DNA of 23,267 nucleotides from Peptococcaceae bacterium UBA7185 (GCA_002491065.1 DKVF01000057.1:1-23267); one strand, 5' to 3'. Positions 15,644-23,267 are shown, counted from the stretch's first letter. Notes: generated from the letters alone by a model not told the origin. Program-made: numbers and translations.

Positions 15644-16933
15644 TTATTCAACTTCTGCAGTCTGCATCGTATCATTTTTCAACAGCTCCTGCAGTTTCTC
15701 TTTGTAACGCTCCACACCAGGCTGTACGAACGGGTCCAAATCACTCAGCATACAGCTCACCGCACAGGCTTTCTCAAAGAAGTACACCATTTTACCGAAA
15801 GAATACGCAGAGATTTCCGGCAGCTTAATCACAATATTCGGCGTATTATTTTCCAAATGGGCTTCTTTTACACTCTCCCGCACCATCTGATTCAGCTGAT
15901 GTAATGTTCTCGCATGGGCCGTCAAATCTTCTGGAAGCATGATATCATAGGTTACATCTTCAATGACAACGGCAGTTTCAAAGAAATCCTGTCTGCCGTC
16001 CTGCAAAAACTGCCCCAGAGAATGCAAATCCGTAGACATCTGCATAGATACTGGAAAAATGCCCTGCCCTTTCTGACATTCGCTCTCCCCAAACAGCTGC
16101 TTTAGCCATTCTGTAAAATAACGCAGTTTTCCGTCATATACTTCGAATACTTCCATACGCTTATCCTGCTCTGTTTTCAGCAAGTACCGTGCCAGCGCAT
16201 AGCGGTAACAATCATTATGATTCAAATCGGTATCCATTGTGGCCTGCTGGGCCTGGCGGGCTCCCTGCAGAACTGCCTCCAAATCAATCCCTGCCACGGC
16301 AATGGGCAGTAATCCTACTGGCGTTAACACAGAAAACCTACCTACAATATCGTCAGGTACATCAAAGGTTGTATAGCCTTCCTCTTCTGCTTCCTTCCGC
16401 AATTTCCCTTCGCTGCCTGTTACCACATAAATCCGCTCTTTTGCCCCATCCCCGTATTTTTCATACATGAATTTCTTAAACATCTCAAAAATCACCATGG
16501 GCTCCAACGTACTCCCTGAGCGAGAGATCACACATACCGCCACCTCTTCTTTACGCAAACGGTGAAATAGCTCATGATAATAAACACTGCTCAAATGATG
16601 TCCTGCGAAATAAATTTTGGGCAAATTGCGTTCTTTTGCAAAGAATTCATTGTAAAAAGGCGACTGCAATAATTCCAGACACGCCTTTGCGCCCAAGTAA
16701 GAACCACCCACACCAATCACCACAAACGCAGTACATTGTTTTTGAATTTTCCAAGCGGTGGTCATAATCTGCCAAACCAGATCGCCTTCTATCTTCGTCG
16801 GATACTCTACCCATCCAGTATAACTATGCCGACCATTATGCAACTGCTCATGGATAGCATTAATTTTTTCCTGATACTGCTCCACAGGAAGCTGGGCAAT
16901 GGCATCAGAAATATCAACTTTAATTTCAGACAT
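15644..16933 (-). CDS. pgi: Glucose-6-phosphate isomerase
   Basis: Interconverts glucose-6-phosphate and fructose-6-phosphate in glycolysis. It is 429 residues, slightly shorter than the 440-450 typical of Bacillota. Sugar-phosphate motifs: IGVGGSYLGAKA (73-84), SRSGSTLEP (137-145), the region GQFLQDGRQDFFETAV with the conserved Glu, and the C-terminal QPGVERYKEKL with its Lys. The ATG is preceded by AAAGGAGAG. It lies 58 bases after galE with no terminator between, so the two likely form an operon. It ends in a strong terminator. Confidence 0.95.
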   Translation of the reverse strand: MSEIKVDISDAIAQLPVEQYQEKINAIHEQLHNGRHSYTGWVEYPTKIEGDLVWQIMTTAWKIQKQCTAFVVIGVGGSYLGAKACLELLQSPFYNEFFAKERNLPKIYFAGHHLSSVYYHELFHRLRKEEVAVCVISRSGSTLEPMVIFEMFKKFMYEKYGDGAKERIYVVTGSEGKLRKEAEEEGYTTFDVPDDIVGRFSVLTPVGLLPIAVAGIDLEAVLQGARQAQQATMDTDLNHNDCYRYALARYLLKTEQDKRMEVFEVYDGKLRYFTEWLKQLFGESECQKGQGIFPVSMQMSTDLHSLGQFLQDGRQDFFETAVVIEDVTYDIMLPEDLTAHARTLHQLNQMVRESVKEAHLENNTPNIVIKLPEISAYSFGKMVYFFEKACAVSCMLSDLDPFVQPGVERYKEKLQELLKNDTMQTAEVE

Positions 16934-16991
16934 AAAAAATCTCTCCTTTATTATTTATTTTTTCAAATTATAGAGACTAATCTGACAAACC

Positions 16992-18011
16992 TCATTTTTC
17001 TATTTCATATCCCTGAGGATTTTGTCTCTGCCAATTCCAGGAATCGCGGCACATATCCTCTATCGTGCGTACAGCTTTCCAACCCATTTCCCGTTCTGCC
17101 TTGGACGCGTCCGCATAGAATTCTGCGATATCGCCTGCTCTGCGCGGGCATATATCATAGGGAATGGTCAAGCCGTTGGCCTTTTCAAAAGCATGTACCA
17201 GCTGCAGCACGCTCACGCCCTGGCCGGTGCCCAAATTATAAATCAACACGCCTTTTTCCTCACAAAGCTTCTCTAAAGCTTTCACATGTCCTTCCGCCAA
17301 ATCCATCACATGAATATAATCCCGCACACCGGTCCCGTCTACAGTAGGATAATCATTGCCCCATACTCGCAGACGTTCCCGTTTTCCGCTGGCTACCTGC
17401 GTCACATAAGGCATCAAATTGTTGGGAATCCCCTGCGGGTCCTCTCCAATTCGTCCGCTTTCATGGGCGCCAATAGGATTAAAATAACGCAAAAGCGCCA
17501 CAGACCAATCTTTTTCCACTGCAGCGACATCCTGCAAGATACGTTCACTCATCACCTTTGTCTCACCGTAGGGATTGGTGGCAGGCAATAACGCCATGGT
17601 TTCCACAAAGGGAATGGCATTCTCTCCATAAACAGTTGCGGAAGAACTGAATACAAATTTGTTTACGCCATGCCGTTTCATCACCTTACACAAAACCAGG
17701 GTGCTGACTACATTGTTATAGTAATACCGCACCGGCTGCTCCACCGACTCTCCCACTGCCTTCAATCCGGCAAAATGAATCACACCGTCAATATGTTGTT
17801 CCGTAAAAATTTTTTCTACCGCTGCTTCATCCGTCACATCCGCCTGATAAAAAATGATAGGCTTTCCTGTAAGCTCCTGCACACGATGCAGGGACTCCTC
17901 TTTGCTGTTGCAAAGATTATCTGCCACGATTACCTCATGCCCTGCCTCCAACAGTACCAAGCACGTATGACTGCCAATATAGCCAGCACCGCCTGCTACT
18001 AAAATTCGCAT
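16992..18011 (-). CDS. galE: UDP-glucose 4-epimerase
   Basis: NAD-dependent SDR enzyme that interconverts UDP-glucose and UDP-galactose. It is 339 residues. Seen: GGAGYIGSH (7-15, NAD loop), FSSSATVYG (121-129) with catalytic Ser124, and NPYGETK (146-152) with Tyr148 and Lys152. The YFNPIGAHESGRIGEDP and VRDYIHVMDLA stretches are those of true GalE. The ATG is preceded by AGAGAGG. It has its own promoter and is probably followed by pgi in one transcript. No galK or galT is in the window, so a role in surface-sugar supply is possible. Confidence 0.95.
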   Translation of the reverse strand: MRILVAGGAGYIGSHTCLVLLEAGHEVIVADNLCNSKEESLHRVQELTGKPIIFYQADVTDEAAVEKIFTEQHIDGVIHFAGLKAVGESVEQPVRYYYNNVVSTLVLCKVMKRHGVNKFVFSSSATVYGENAIPFVETMALLPATNPYGETKVMSERILQDVAAVEKDWSVALLRYFNPIGAHESGRIGEDPQGIPNNLMPYVTQVASGKRERLRVWGNDYPTVDGTGVRDYIHVMDLAEGHVKALEKLCEEKGVLIYNLGTGQGVSVLQLVHAFEKANGLTIPYDICPRRAGDIAEFYADASKAEREMGWKAVRTIEDMCRDSWNWQRQNPQGYEIEK

Positions 18012-18056
18012 ATAAAAACCTCTCTATCTCTTGAAATTCTGTTCCTGTTGTTTCCT

Positions 18057-18085
18057 ATTTTATCACAATTTGCAGTCCAGTCCAA
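18057..18085 (-). promoter_or_regulatory. Promoter of galE-pgi
   Basis: On the - strand TTGGAC (18085-18080), a 17-base spacer and TAAAAT (18062-18057). It lies about 45 bases before the galE ATG, downstream of the folate operon. Confidence 0.65.
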
Positions 18086-18140
18086 CAAGATTTGTCACTT
18101 CACTGCAATTTCGGGAAGAAAGCTTCTTATGGCCAGCAAG

Positions 18141-18965
18141 CTAATTTTGCCGCTTCTCTGCGATCTCGCATAGCTGCGCAATTGTCTTTCCCAAAAGAGG
18201 ATGGCGCACAAAACCGGCAATCTCAGCTAATGGCTTCAACACAAACAACCTGTTCTGCATATCAATATGGGGAACCGTTAAATTTTCCGTGTCAATGATA
18301 GCGTCATCATAGAGCAATATGTCTAAATCAATTGTGCGCGGTCCCCAATGAATCGTCCGTTCCCGTCCCAATTGCTGTTCGATGTTGTGCAGTGTCGTCA
18401 GAAGCTGCTGGGGATTTTGCAGTGTATGCACCTCTATGCAACCGTTCAGAAACTCAGGCTGCTCCATATAACCATAAGGCGCTGTCGCGAACAAATTAGA
18501 CACCCGCACCAGCTTGCAATTTCGCTGCTGCTCCAAGAGCAACAGTGCGCTGCGAATAAACCCTTCGCGATTGCCCATGTTGCTGCCCACACCCACATAT
18601 ACCCTATGCCATTGACGCTCTACTGTCACTGATATGCTTTCCAAAGGCAAAGATATCGGCGCATTGGGTTTTTTCACTTCCAAAATAATCCGCTGCACTA
18701 AAGGATATTGCAATAACACCGCCTGCGCCAAACGGTCCGCCACTGTTTCAATCAGACAGAACGTATTTTTTTCCATCCAGTCCTTCAGAAAAAAGCACAC
18801 TTCCCCATAATTTACCGACTGGGTCAAATCATCCTGTCCTACCGCCCTGTCGGTATCGATAAAAAGCTGCAGTGAGAGAAAAAACTTCTGTCCTAATTTA
18901 TTTTCTTCAGGATATACCCCATGATAGGCATATACCTCCAAATTTTCTATAGAAATCTTGTCCAA
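18141..18965 (-). CDS. folBK: Fused dihydroneopterin aldolase / HPPK (FolB-FolK)
   Basis: A single 274-residue chain joining two folate enzymes. Residues about 1-118 are FolB: ISIENLEVYAYHGVYPEE and FIDTDRAVGQDDLTQSVNYGEV are typical. Residues about 120-274 are FolK: VYVGVGSNMGNREG, TAPYGYMEQPEFLNG, GPRTIDLDILLYDD, and PHIDMQNRLFVLKPL. FolB makes 6-hydroxymethyl-dihydropterin, and FolK adds pyrophosphate from ATP. The start is taken as TTG at 18965 because TAAGGAGGT lies 7 bases before it. A GTG ten codons earlier (18995) overlaps folP and has no ribosome site. It follows folP by 13 bases and is the last gene of the folate operon. Confidence 0.93.
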   Translation of the reverse strand: MDKISIENLEVYAYHGVYPEENKLGQKFFLSLQLFIDTDRAVGQDDLTQSVNYGEVCFFLKDWMEKNTFCLIETVADRLAQAVLLQYPLVQRIILEVKKPNAPISLPLESISVTVERQWHRVYVGVGSNMGNREGFIRSALLLLEQQRNCKLVRVSNLFATAPYGYMEQPEFLNGCIEVHTLQNPQQLLTTLHNIEQQLGRERTIHWGPRTIDLDILLYDDAIIDTENLTVPHIDMQNRLFVLKPLAEIAGFVRHPLLGKTIAQLCEIAEKRQN

Positions 18966-18978
18966 CTGCCGTACCTCC

Positions 18979-19809
18979 TTAGCCGGTAATATCACGAATC
19001 GCTTCCATCATTTTAATGGCGCGGTAATTCGCCTCTACATCATGCACCCGCACAAAATTCCAGCCAGCCTGCACCGCCAACACCGTTGTCACCAACGTGC
19101 CCTCCAATCGCTGATCGGTGGGCAGGTTTAACGTCAAGCCAATCATGGATTTGCGGGATGTGCCCAACAGCATAGGATAATCCAGCAAATTGAACTGCTG
19201 CAGCTGCTGCATAACTTTTAAATTCTGCTCTCGCGTTTTACCAAAACCAATACCTGGGTCCAGAATAATATTTTCCTTGGGCACACCTGCGGCCAGAGCC
19301 AGTTCAGCACTGTGCTGCAAACTCTCCATGCACTCCCATACCAGATTATGATAATCGGTGTCCTGCTTGTTGTGCATCAAACAGCAAGTGGCTCCCGCCT
19401 GGGCAATTACCTTGGCCATATCACGATCCTGTAATAACCCCCAAATATCATTCACCAAGTCAGCACCGCTTTGCAGCGCTGCTTTGGCCACCGAGGCTTT
19501 TTTGGTATCCACAGAAACCGGCACATCAAATCTCTGCCGCAGCGCTTCCAATACAGGCAGCACCCGCTCCATCTCTTCTTCTGCACTGACGCCGTTTTGG
19601 TCATAGCCTGGGCGGGTGGATTCTCCGCCAATATCAATGATATCTGCGCCCTCCGCCAACATTTGCTCCACACGATACAGCGCATCGTCTACCGTCTTAT
19701 AGCTGCCGCCGTCAGAAAAAGAATCGGGCGTTACATTCAAGATCGCCATAATATATGTGTGCCCTTGTAAATCAAAAATCCGATTGCCAATTTTCATTGT
19801 CTTCTGCAT
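18979..19809 (-). CDS. folP: Dihydropteroate synthase
   Basis: Condenses hydroxymethyl-dihydropterin pyrophosphate with p-aminobenzoate; it is the sulfonamide target. It is 276 residues, the usual length, from the ATG at 19809, which has AAGGAG 9 bases upstream. A longer frame from 19887 overlaps the upstream gene and is not supported. All family blocks are present: NVTPDSFSDGG (25-35), GGESTRPG (61-68), SVDTKKASVAKAAL, VNDIWGL, CLMHNK, DPGIGFGKT, LLGTSRKSMIG, and VRVHDV. It sits between the HD-domain gene and folBK in a tight operon. Confidence 0.96.
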   Translation of the reverse strand: MQKTMKIGNRIFDLQGHTYIMAILNVTPDSFSDGGSYKTVDDALYRVEQMLAEGADIIDIGGESTRPGYDQNGVSAEEEMERVLPVLEALRQRFDVPVSVDTKKASVAKAALQSGADLVNDIWGLLQDRDMAKVIAQAGATCCLMHNKQDTDYHNLVWECMESLQHSAELALAAGVPKENIILDPGIGFGKTREQNLKVMQQLQQFNLLDYPMLLGTSRKSMIGLTLNLPTDQRLEGTLVTTVLAVQAGWNFVRVHDVEANYRAIKMMEAIRDITG

Positions 19810-19847
19810 GTTGTTCCACTCCTTTTTGTCATTACCTGTTGTTGTTT

Positions 19848-20327
19848 TCACCACAATATCGTTCGGTTTCGTTTTTCCTCTGGCCATTTACATTGATCCT
19901 GCACTGTGCATCGGAAACAATTGCGGCTCAGTTTGTCGGCCTGATACAGCACCTGGGCCAGCGAACCTTGCTCGCAGCAAGGTTTGCCATGCTGTGCAAT
20001 GGCATCCACAATCAGTGTTGTTTCCACAGCATTGTACCCGGCATCAGGCAAAATTTCCGCCGCCAATCCGGCGCTGGCCTGATGATGGGGAATCTGCTCC
20101 TCATATTGACGGTCACGCCCAATATCATGCAGTAAAGCCGCACCGTATACAATTTCCTTGTCTAACGGCAGCTGCTCTTCCATTGTTAGAATCCAGGCTA
20201 TCCGCGCGACATCCAATAAATGCTCCAAACCATGGCGGCAAAAAATGCGCTGCTGCTCCAATCGCTCAATGCGCAGCAAACTTTTTTGAAAACGGACATC
20301 CCGTAAAATTGCTTCAATGCGTTTCAT
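19848..20327 (-). CDS. HD-domain phosphohydrolase in folate operon
   Basis: A 159-residue HD-superfamily protein. Metal-binding residues in order: H36 (FCRHGLEHLLDVAR), H67-D68 (ALLHDIG), H81/H82, and D131 (YQADKLSR). A cysteine group follows: C137 and C140 in NCFRC, and C146 in DQCKWPEEK. The C-terminal Cys pattern is unusual for generic HD hydrolases. It overlaps the end of folC by 14 bases and has GGGAGGCGG before its ATG. The function is not established. Its fixed place inside the folate genes suggests it acts on a pterin phosphate, for example in the dihydroneopterin triphosphate dephosphorylation step; that is inference. Other HD roles (nucleotide hydrolase) cannot be excluded. Confidence 0.8.
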   Translation of the reverse strand: MKRIEAILRDVRFQKSLLRIERLEQQRIFCRHGLEHLLDVARIAWILTMEEQLPLDKEIVYGAALLHDIGRDRQYEEQIPHHQASAGLAAEILPDAGYNAVETTLIVDAIAQHGKPCCEQGSLAQVLYQADKLSRNCFRCTVQDQCKWPEEKRNRTILW

Positions 20328-21624
20328 GTGCCGCCTCCCATTGTTTCACTGCATTTTGCACATCGCAAACAGTAGATAACGAGCCGCAGGATACCACGAG
20401 ATCATCAGTCTTTGCCTCCGTCAACACCTGCTGTACTGCCTGCGCCGCATTCTGCACCCACGTTACACGAGTATAATATAGTTTCAGCGCCTGCGCCAGT
20501 GCTTCTCCCTCAAGCCCCCGCTCTGTCGGCGGTTTAAAACAGCAGACATTGTCGCTGACACTGCTCAAAATCTCTCCCATTTTTCGATAATCCTTATCCC
20601 GAAATACGCCCAGCAAAAGCCAGATCCGCCGTCCGGAAAAATGCTGCTGCAATGTTTGCACCAACGCCTGCGCACCTGCCGGATTGTGCGCACCGTCCAC
20701 AATGAACAACGGCTTCTGCCCAATCACTTCAAACCGGCCCGGCCATTGGGCCAACGCCAATCCCCGCGCAATATGTTCCGCGCTGAGTCTCATTTCCCAT
20801 TGCTGCAAGCACTGCAATGCCTCCAAAGCAATCGTTGCATTTACGCACTGATAATCCCCCAGCAAGCGAATATGCATACTTTCCCATTCTCCATAGGAAA
20901 AAATCTGTCCTTCCTGGCTCCAGTGATGCTGTTTCAGTTTTTCAAGCTTTACAAGACGCGGCACCACACCGCAGCTCTGGCAACACTTTTGCAATACCTC
21001 TAATACTTCTCTCTGCTGCGGACCAATCACCACCGGACAATTGTGTTTGATAATGCCGCCCTTTTCCGCCGCAATCTCTGCCAATGTACTTCCCAACATT
21101 TTTGTATGATCCAGACTGATAGAAGTAATCACCGACAATACTGGTTTTTCTATCACGTTTGTGGAATCCAGCCGTCCGCCCATTCCTACTTCCAACAACA
21201 CATAATCACATTGCTGCTGCGCGAAATACAGGAAAGCCAGTGCCGTTTCCACCTCAAACACCGTAGGCAATTCCAGACCATCATGTTCCATGCGTGCACA
21301 GGCCTGCTGTATCCTGGTAATCAGCTCTGCCAGAGCTTGTTTTTCTATATACTCCCCGTTCACTTGAATCCGTTCCCGATAGTCATACAGAGTGGGAGAA
21401 ATATATCGTCCCACCTTCAAGCCCGCCTGACGCAGCGCTGCCTCCAAAAAAGCACATACCGACCCTTTCCCATTGGTCCCTGCCACATGGATACAGTGCA
21501 TACTTCTTTGGGGACAAGCCAACAGCTCCAGCAACCGCTCCATTCGCTCCAGTCCCAAGACAATTCCCTTGCTGTTCAATTGCTCAATATATTGTATCGC
21601 TTCATCATAATTCATGTCATCCAT
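20314..21624 (-). CDS. folC: Folylpolyglutamate / dihydrofolate synthase
   Basis: Mur-ligase family enzyme that adds glutamate to folates, and in many bacteria also makes dihydrofolate from dihydropteroate. It is 436 residues. Seen: the P-loop HVAGTNGKGSVCAF (46-59), YISPTLYDYRERIQVNG, VLLEVGMGGRLDSTNV, TSISLDHTKMLGSTLAEIA, and FIVDGAHNPAGAQAL in the C-terminal domain. The start could be the ATG at 21624 or the one at 21615; AGGGA fits the latter slightly better. First gene of the operon folC-HD-folP-folBK, with a candidate promoter upstream. Confidence 0.95.
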   Translation of the reverse strand: MDDMNYDEAIQYIEQLNSKGIVLGLERMERLLELLACPQRSMHCIHVAGTNGKGSVCAFLEAALRQAGLKVGRYISPTLYDYRERIQVNGEYIEKQALAELITRIQQACARMEHDGLELPTVFEVETALAFLYFAQQQCDYVLLEVGMGGRLDSTNVIEKPVLSVITSISLDHTKMLGSTLAEIAAEKGGIIKHNCPVVIGPQQREVLEVLQKCCQSCGVVPRLVKLEKLKQHHWSQEGQIFSYGEWESMHIRLLGDYQCVNATIALEALQCLQQWEMRLSAEHIARGLALAQWPGRFEVIGQKPLFIVDGAHNPAGAQALVQTLQQHFSGRRIWLLLGVFRDKDYRKMGEILSSVSDNVCCFKPPTERGLEGEALAQALKLYYTRVTWVQNAAQAVQQVLTEAKTDDLVVSCGSLSTVCDVQNAVKQWEAAHETH

Positions 21625-21668
21625 TCCCTGTCCCTGTTTCTGCCAATGCAGAAAAATCTGTATCTCTT

Positions 21669-21697
21669 ATTTTAACACGCACATTTTTTTCTGTATA
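21669..21697 (-). promoter_or_regulatory. Candidate promoter of folate operon
   Basis: On the - strand TATACA (21697-21692), a 17-base spacer and TAAAAT (21674-21669), with TG one base before the -10 (TGTTAAAAT). It lies about 45 bases before folC. The -35 is only a 4-of-6 match. Confidence 0.45.
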
Positions 21698-21787
21698 GTC
21701 TTATCCACACCTTTTGATTGCCTGTTTCACCATTTCATGGTAGACTTTTTGCCATTGGCAATCAGGAATATTTATGCAAAGTATTCA

Positions 21788-22315
21788 TTATGCAGAGGTA
21801 TGTTCTTCCCGCAAATAAGCCGTCATTTCCGCTGCCAGCGCTATATTTCCCCGCAATGTGCGCACACTGTCCAGCACTTCAATTTCTAACTGATTGGTAA
21901 ATTTGATTTTGCAGCCGTTTTTTCCTTTTTGTTCTGAGAAAGCTTTCACTTTAGACAATACCACATAACCGTCTGCGCAATGAGTACGACTTCGCGGTCG
22001 CCGTGCCTTCACCGGTACGAAGCAGACGTCCTGTGTCAGCAGAAGTGGTAACCTTTGCCGTTTAGCTTTTTCCAACTCTTCCAATAGCCGATCGCTCTGT
22101 TCCTGTAATATCGCTTTACTGCTGCGTTTGTAAGTCAATAAATCGTCAATTACCCATGAAAGCCTGTAATTTACTTCTTCCTCACTTCCATCCTCATAAA
22201 GAATCATGCTGCCGTTACAGCCGTCGGGCAGATAGGCGGGGAGCAATGCACAGATATTGTGCCACTCTCTTTTATAGCGAGGTAAGCTCCATATATTTTT
22301 CATAATTTTCGACAT
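21788..22315 (-). CDS. ComK-like protein, possible transcription regulator
   Basis: A 175-residue protein of no certain family. Its layout resembles ComK, the competence regulator of Bacillus: an early ICALLP stretch (21-26, compare AIAVLP in ComK), then a YKRSSKAIL segment, RLPLLLTQDVCFVPVK (88-103, where ComK has NQIFLFPT), then ADGYVVLSKVKAF (114-126) and a GCKIKFTNQLEIEVLDSV strand pair (134-151, compare TEVTFSNGKTMELPIS). These matches come from memory and spacing, not from a search. The central helix has a basic, Glu-rich segment. The ATG has AAAGGAGG upstream. It is 32 bases after a DUF6291-type gene and probably co-transcribed with it. It could instead be a different small regulator. 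Confidence 0.5.
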   Translation of the reverse strand: MSKIMKNIWSLPRYKREWHNICALLPAYLPDGCNGSMILYEDGSEEEVNYRLSWVIDDLLTYKRSSKAILQEQSDRLLEELEKAKRQRLPLLLTQDVCFVPVKARRPRSRTHCADGYVVLSKVKAFSEQKGKNGCKIKFTNQLEIEVLDSVRTLRGNIALAAEMTAYLREEHTSA

Positions 22316-22347
22316 GGCAATTCCTCCTTTGCTTCTCCCCCTTACAG

Positions 22348-23256
22348 CTACAGTACAGGAATATCCCTGCTCAAGTCATATTGATACGCTTCGGCACTGG
22401 TTTTGATATCCCGCAAAAGAAAATTGCGATATATCCCCTCAATATAGCGCCAGTTGAGCTTTTCTGCGGCTTCGGCCTGCTCCACGGCATATTCTAAAAG
22501 ATCGGCCTTCTCCCTGTCCAGCACACCGACAGCTACACCGTTGATTTCCCTGCGGGCCACGGTATACTTCATGATCTTGTCAATATCAAATTCATTGAGA
22601 ATACGCCCAAAATTGTGTTTTTTGAATAATTTTCGCGCAAAGTTCTGAATCTTTTTCAACTCCATTTGCGTCACAGGATATTTGTTTTCCCCGTATAGCA
22701 GGATGTCCTCCTGCGCCATATGCGGCGTTTGCTCTGGCTCCGGCTCCTGTTGTACAACTGCCGCTGGCTCTGTCTGCGGTGCGATTACCGGTGATTCTGT
22801 TGCCGTTTCCTTCTGACAGTGCTCTTCTTGTACCAATATTATTGGTACACCTTCTTTACATACCGCATTTTCCTGTTTATCTGTTTCGTATACCAATAAA
22901 TCTGGTATATCTGTTTTTTGTTCCTCTGTTACCTGTTCTGCTGTTACCTGTTCTGTTGTCGTTGTGTCTGCCTGTACCTCTGTCGCTGTTTCTGTCTGCA
23001 TTTCTGTTGCCGCTGGTTTTCTGCCGCCTTTTTTACCATTTTCCCGCCGCTTGCGGTTGCTGTCTATCAGTGGTTTTGCCGCAGAAAATACCATCTTCAG
23101 TACCCAGTTGTCTGTCTGCGGCTCGATTTCGCTGAAGGCATAGGCACAGATCATGCCATAGGCTGCCAGCTGGGTTTCCATGTCAGGAATCAATGCAATC
23201 ATATCGTGAAAGGACTGGTAAAATACAAAGCTGCGTTCTAAGGTTGCGGTTGTCAT
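22348..23256 (-). CDS. DUF6291-like protein, phage/plasmid replication type
   Basis: A 302-residue protein. The first about 80 residues (FVFYQSFHDMIALIPD, with RRENGKKGGRKP at the end) look like the DUF6291 domain common in phage and plasmid replication-initiation proteins. Residues about 80-190 are a Thr/Glu/Gln-rich linker, with EQVTAEQVTEEQ repeats and two related copies (IPDLLVYE, VPIILVQE) spaced 20 residues apart. The last about 110 residues are charged and helical (ending WRYIEGIYRNFLLRDIKTS), resembling a DnaD-type tail. The start has GAGGG 6 bases before the ATG, right at the window edge. It may be a helicase-loader-like protein from an integrated element. It lies upstream of the ComK-like gene on the same strand. 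Confidence 0.65.
   Translation of the reverse strand: MTTATLERSFVFYQSFHDMIALIPDMETQLAAYGMICAYAFSEIEPQTDNWVLKMVFSAAKPLIDSNRKRRENGKKGGRKPAATEMQTETATEVQADTTTTEQVTAEQVTEEQKTDIPDLLVYETDKQENAVCKEGVPIILVQEEHCQKETATESPVIAPQTEPAAVVQQEPEPEQTPHMAQEDILLYGENKYPVTQMELKKIQNFARKLFKKHNFGRILNEFDIDKIMKYTVARREINGVAVGVLDREKADLLEYAVEQAEAAEKLNWRYIEGIYRNFLLRDIKTSAEAYQYDLSRDIPVL
22829..22849. repeat. Intragenic palindrome, copy 1
   Basis: TGTACCAATA-T-TATTGGTACA is a perfect 10-bp inverted repeat around one base, inside the linker of the DUF6291-like gene. It resembles a second palindrome centred exactly 60 bases away. Confidence 0.7.
22889..22909. repeat. Intragenic palindrome, copy 2
   Basis: TATACCA and TGGTATA (22889-22895 and 22903-22909) bracket a 7-base centre. 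It shares TACCAATA with copy 1 and has the same 21-base length. Confidence 0.6.
22928..22957. repeat. Two tandem 15-base units in linker of DUF6291-like gene
   Basis: GTTACCTGTTCTGCT is followed directly by GTTACCTGTTCTGTT, encoding the repeated EQVT peptide. This is low-complexity coding repetition. Confidence 0.6.
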
Positions 23257-23267
23257 AAAAATCCCTC

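Noticed and set aside
18099..18145. Terminator after folBK
   Set aside because: Only a weak 5-bp AGCTT/AAGCT stem near 18121-18141 with no clean T run. Not strong enough to call.
1..23267. CRISPR array, tRNA, rRNA or intact insertion sequence
   Set aside because: No regularly spaced direct repeats, no cloverleaf or rRNA-like tracts, and no transposase ORF seen on either strand.

Overview
The window looks like chromosomal DNA of an anaerobic, spore-forming member of the Bacillota (class Clostridia in the broad sense). The reasons are a yabP-yabQ-divIC-yabR cluster (YabP and YabQ are sporulation proteins), purine-rich AGGAGG-type ribosome sites before most genes, sigma-A-like promoters (TTGACA/TATACT), and a two-subunit glycine decarboxylase (GcvPA plus GcvPB). 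I cannot name the species from sequence alone. No rRNA, tRNA, CRISPR array or intact insertion sequence is visible.

Layout. Positions 1-2670 (+ strand) are an accessory region: an A+T-rich P-loop kinase-like gene, a TPR-protein gene broken by a one-base frameshift, and small ORF remnants. Everything after about 2867 reads on the - strand. In transcription order from the right-hand end: a phage-like DUF6291-type protein and a ComK-like protein (23256-21788); a folate operon folC, HD-domain protein, folP, folB-folK fusion (21624-18141); galE and pgi (18011-15644); an MFS drug-efflux transporter (15449-14001); an M19 dipeptidase, yabP, yabQ, divIC, yabR and ppx/gppA (13853-10319); and finally the glycine cleavage operon gcvT, gcvH, gcvPA, gcvPB, lplA, lpd (9749-2867), preceded by a tandem glycine riboswitch and a strong promoter.

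How it works together. The glycine operon encodes T, H, both P subunits, the lipoate ligase that can lipoylate H, and the L protein (E3). It is a complete glycine cleavage system that yields 5,10-methylene-tetrahydrofolate, controlled by a transcriptional ON riboswitch whose last aptamer helix shares bases with a terminator. The folate operon about 8 kb away supplies the tetrahydrofolate cofactor: DHNA aldolase/HPPK, DHPS, and FPGS/DHFS. It also holds an HD hydrolase that could fill the usually unassigned dihydroneopterin triphosphate dephosphorylation step. galE and pgi are central sugar metabolism. The yab cluster ties the region to cell division and spore-cortex formation.

Best leads are the HD protein inside the folate operon, the ComK-like protein beside a phage-type gene, a pair of similar 21-bp palindromes exactly 60 bp apart inside that phage-type gene, the riboswitch/terminator overlap, and the frameshifted TPR gene. 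I did not find a clearly new multi-gene system.
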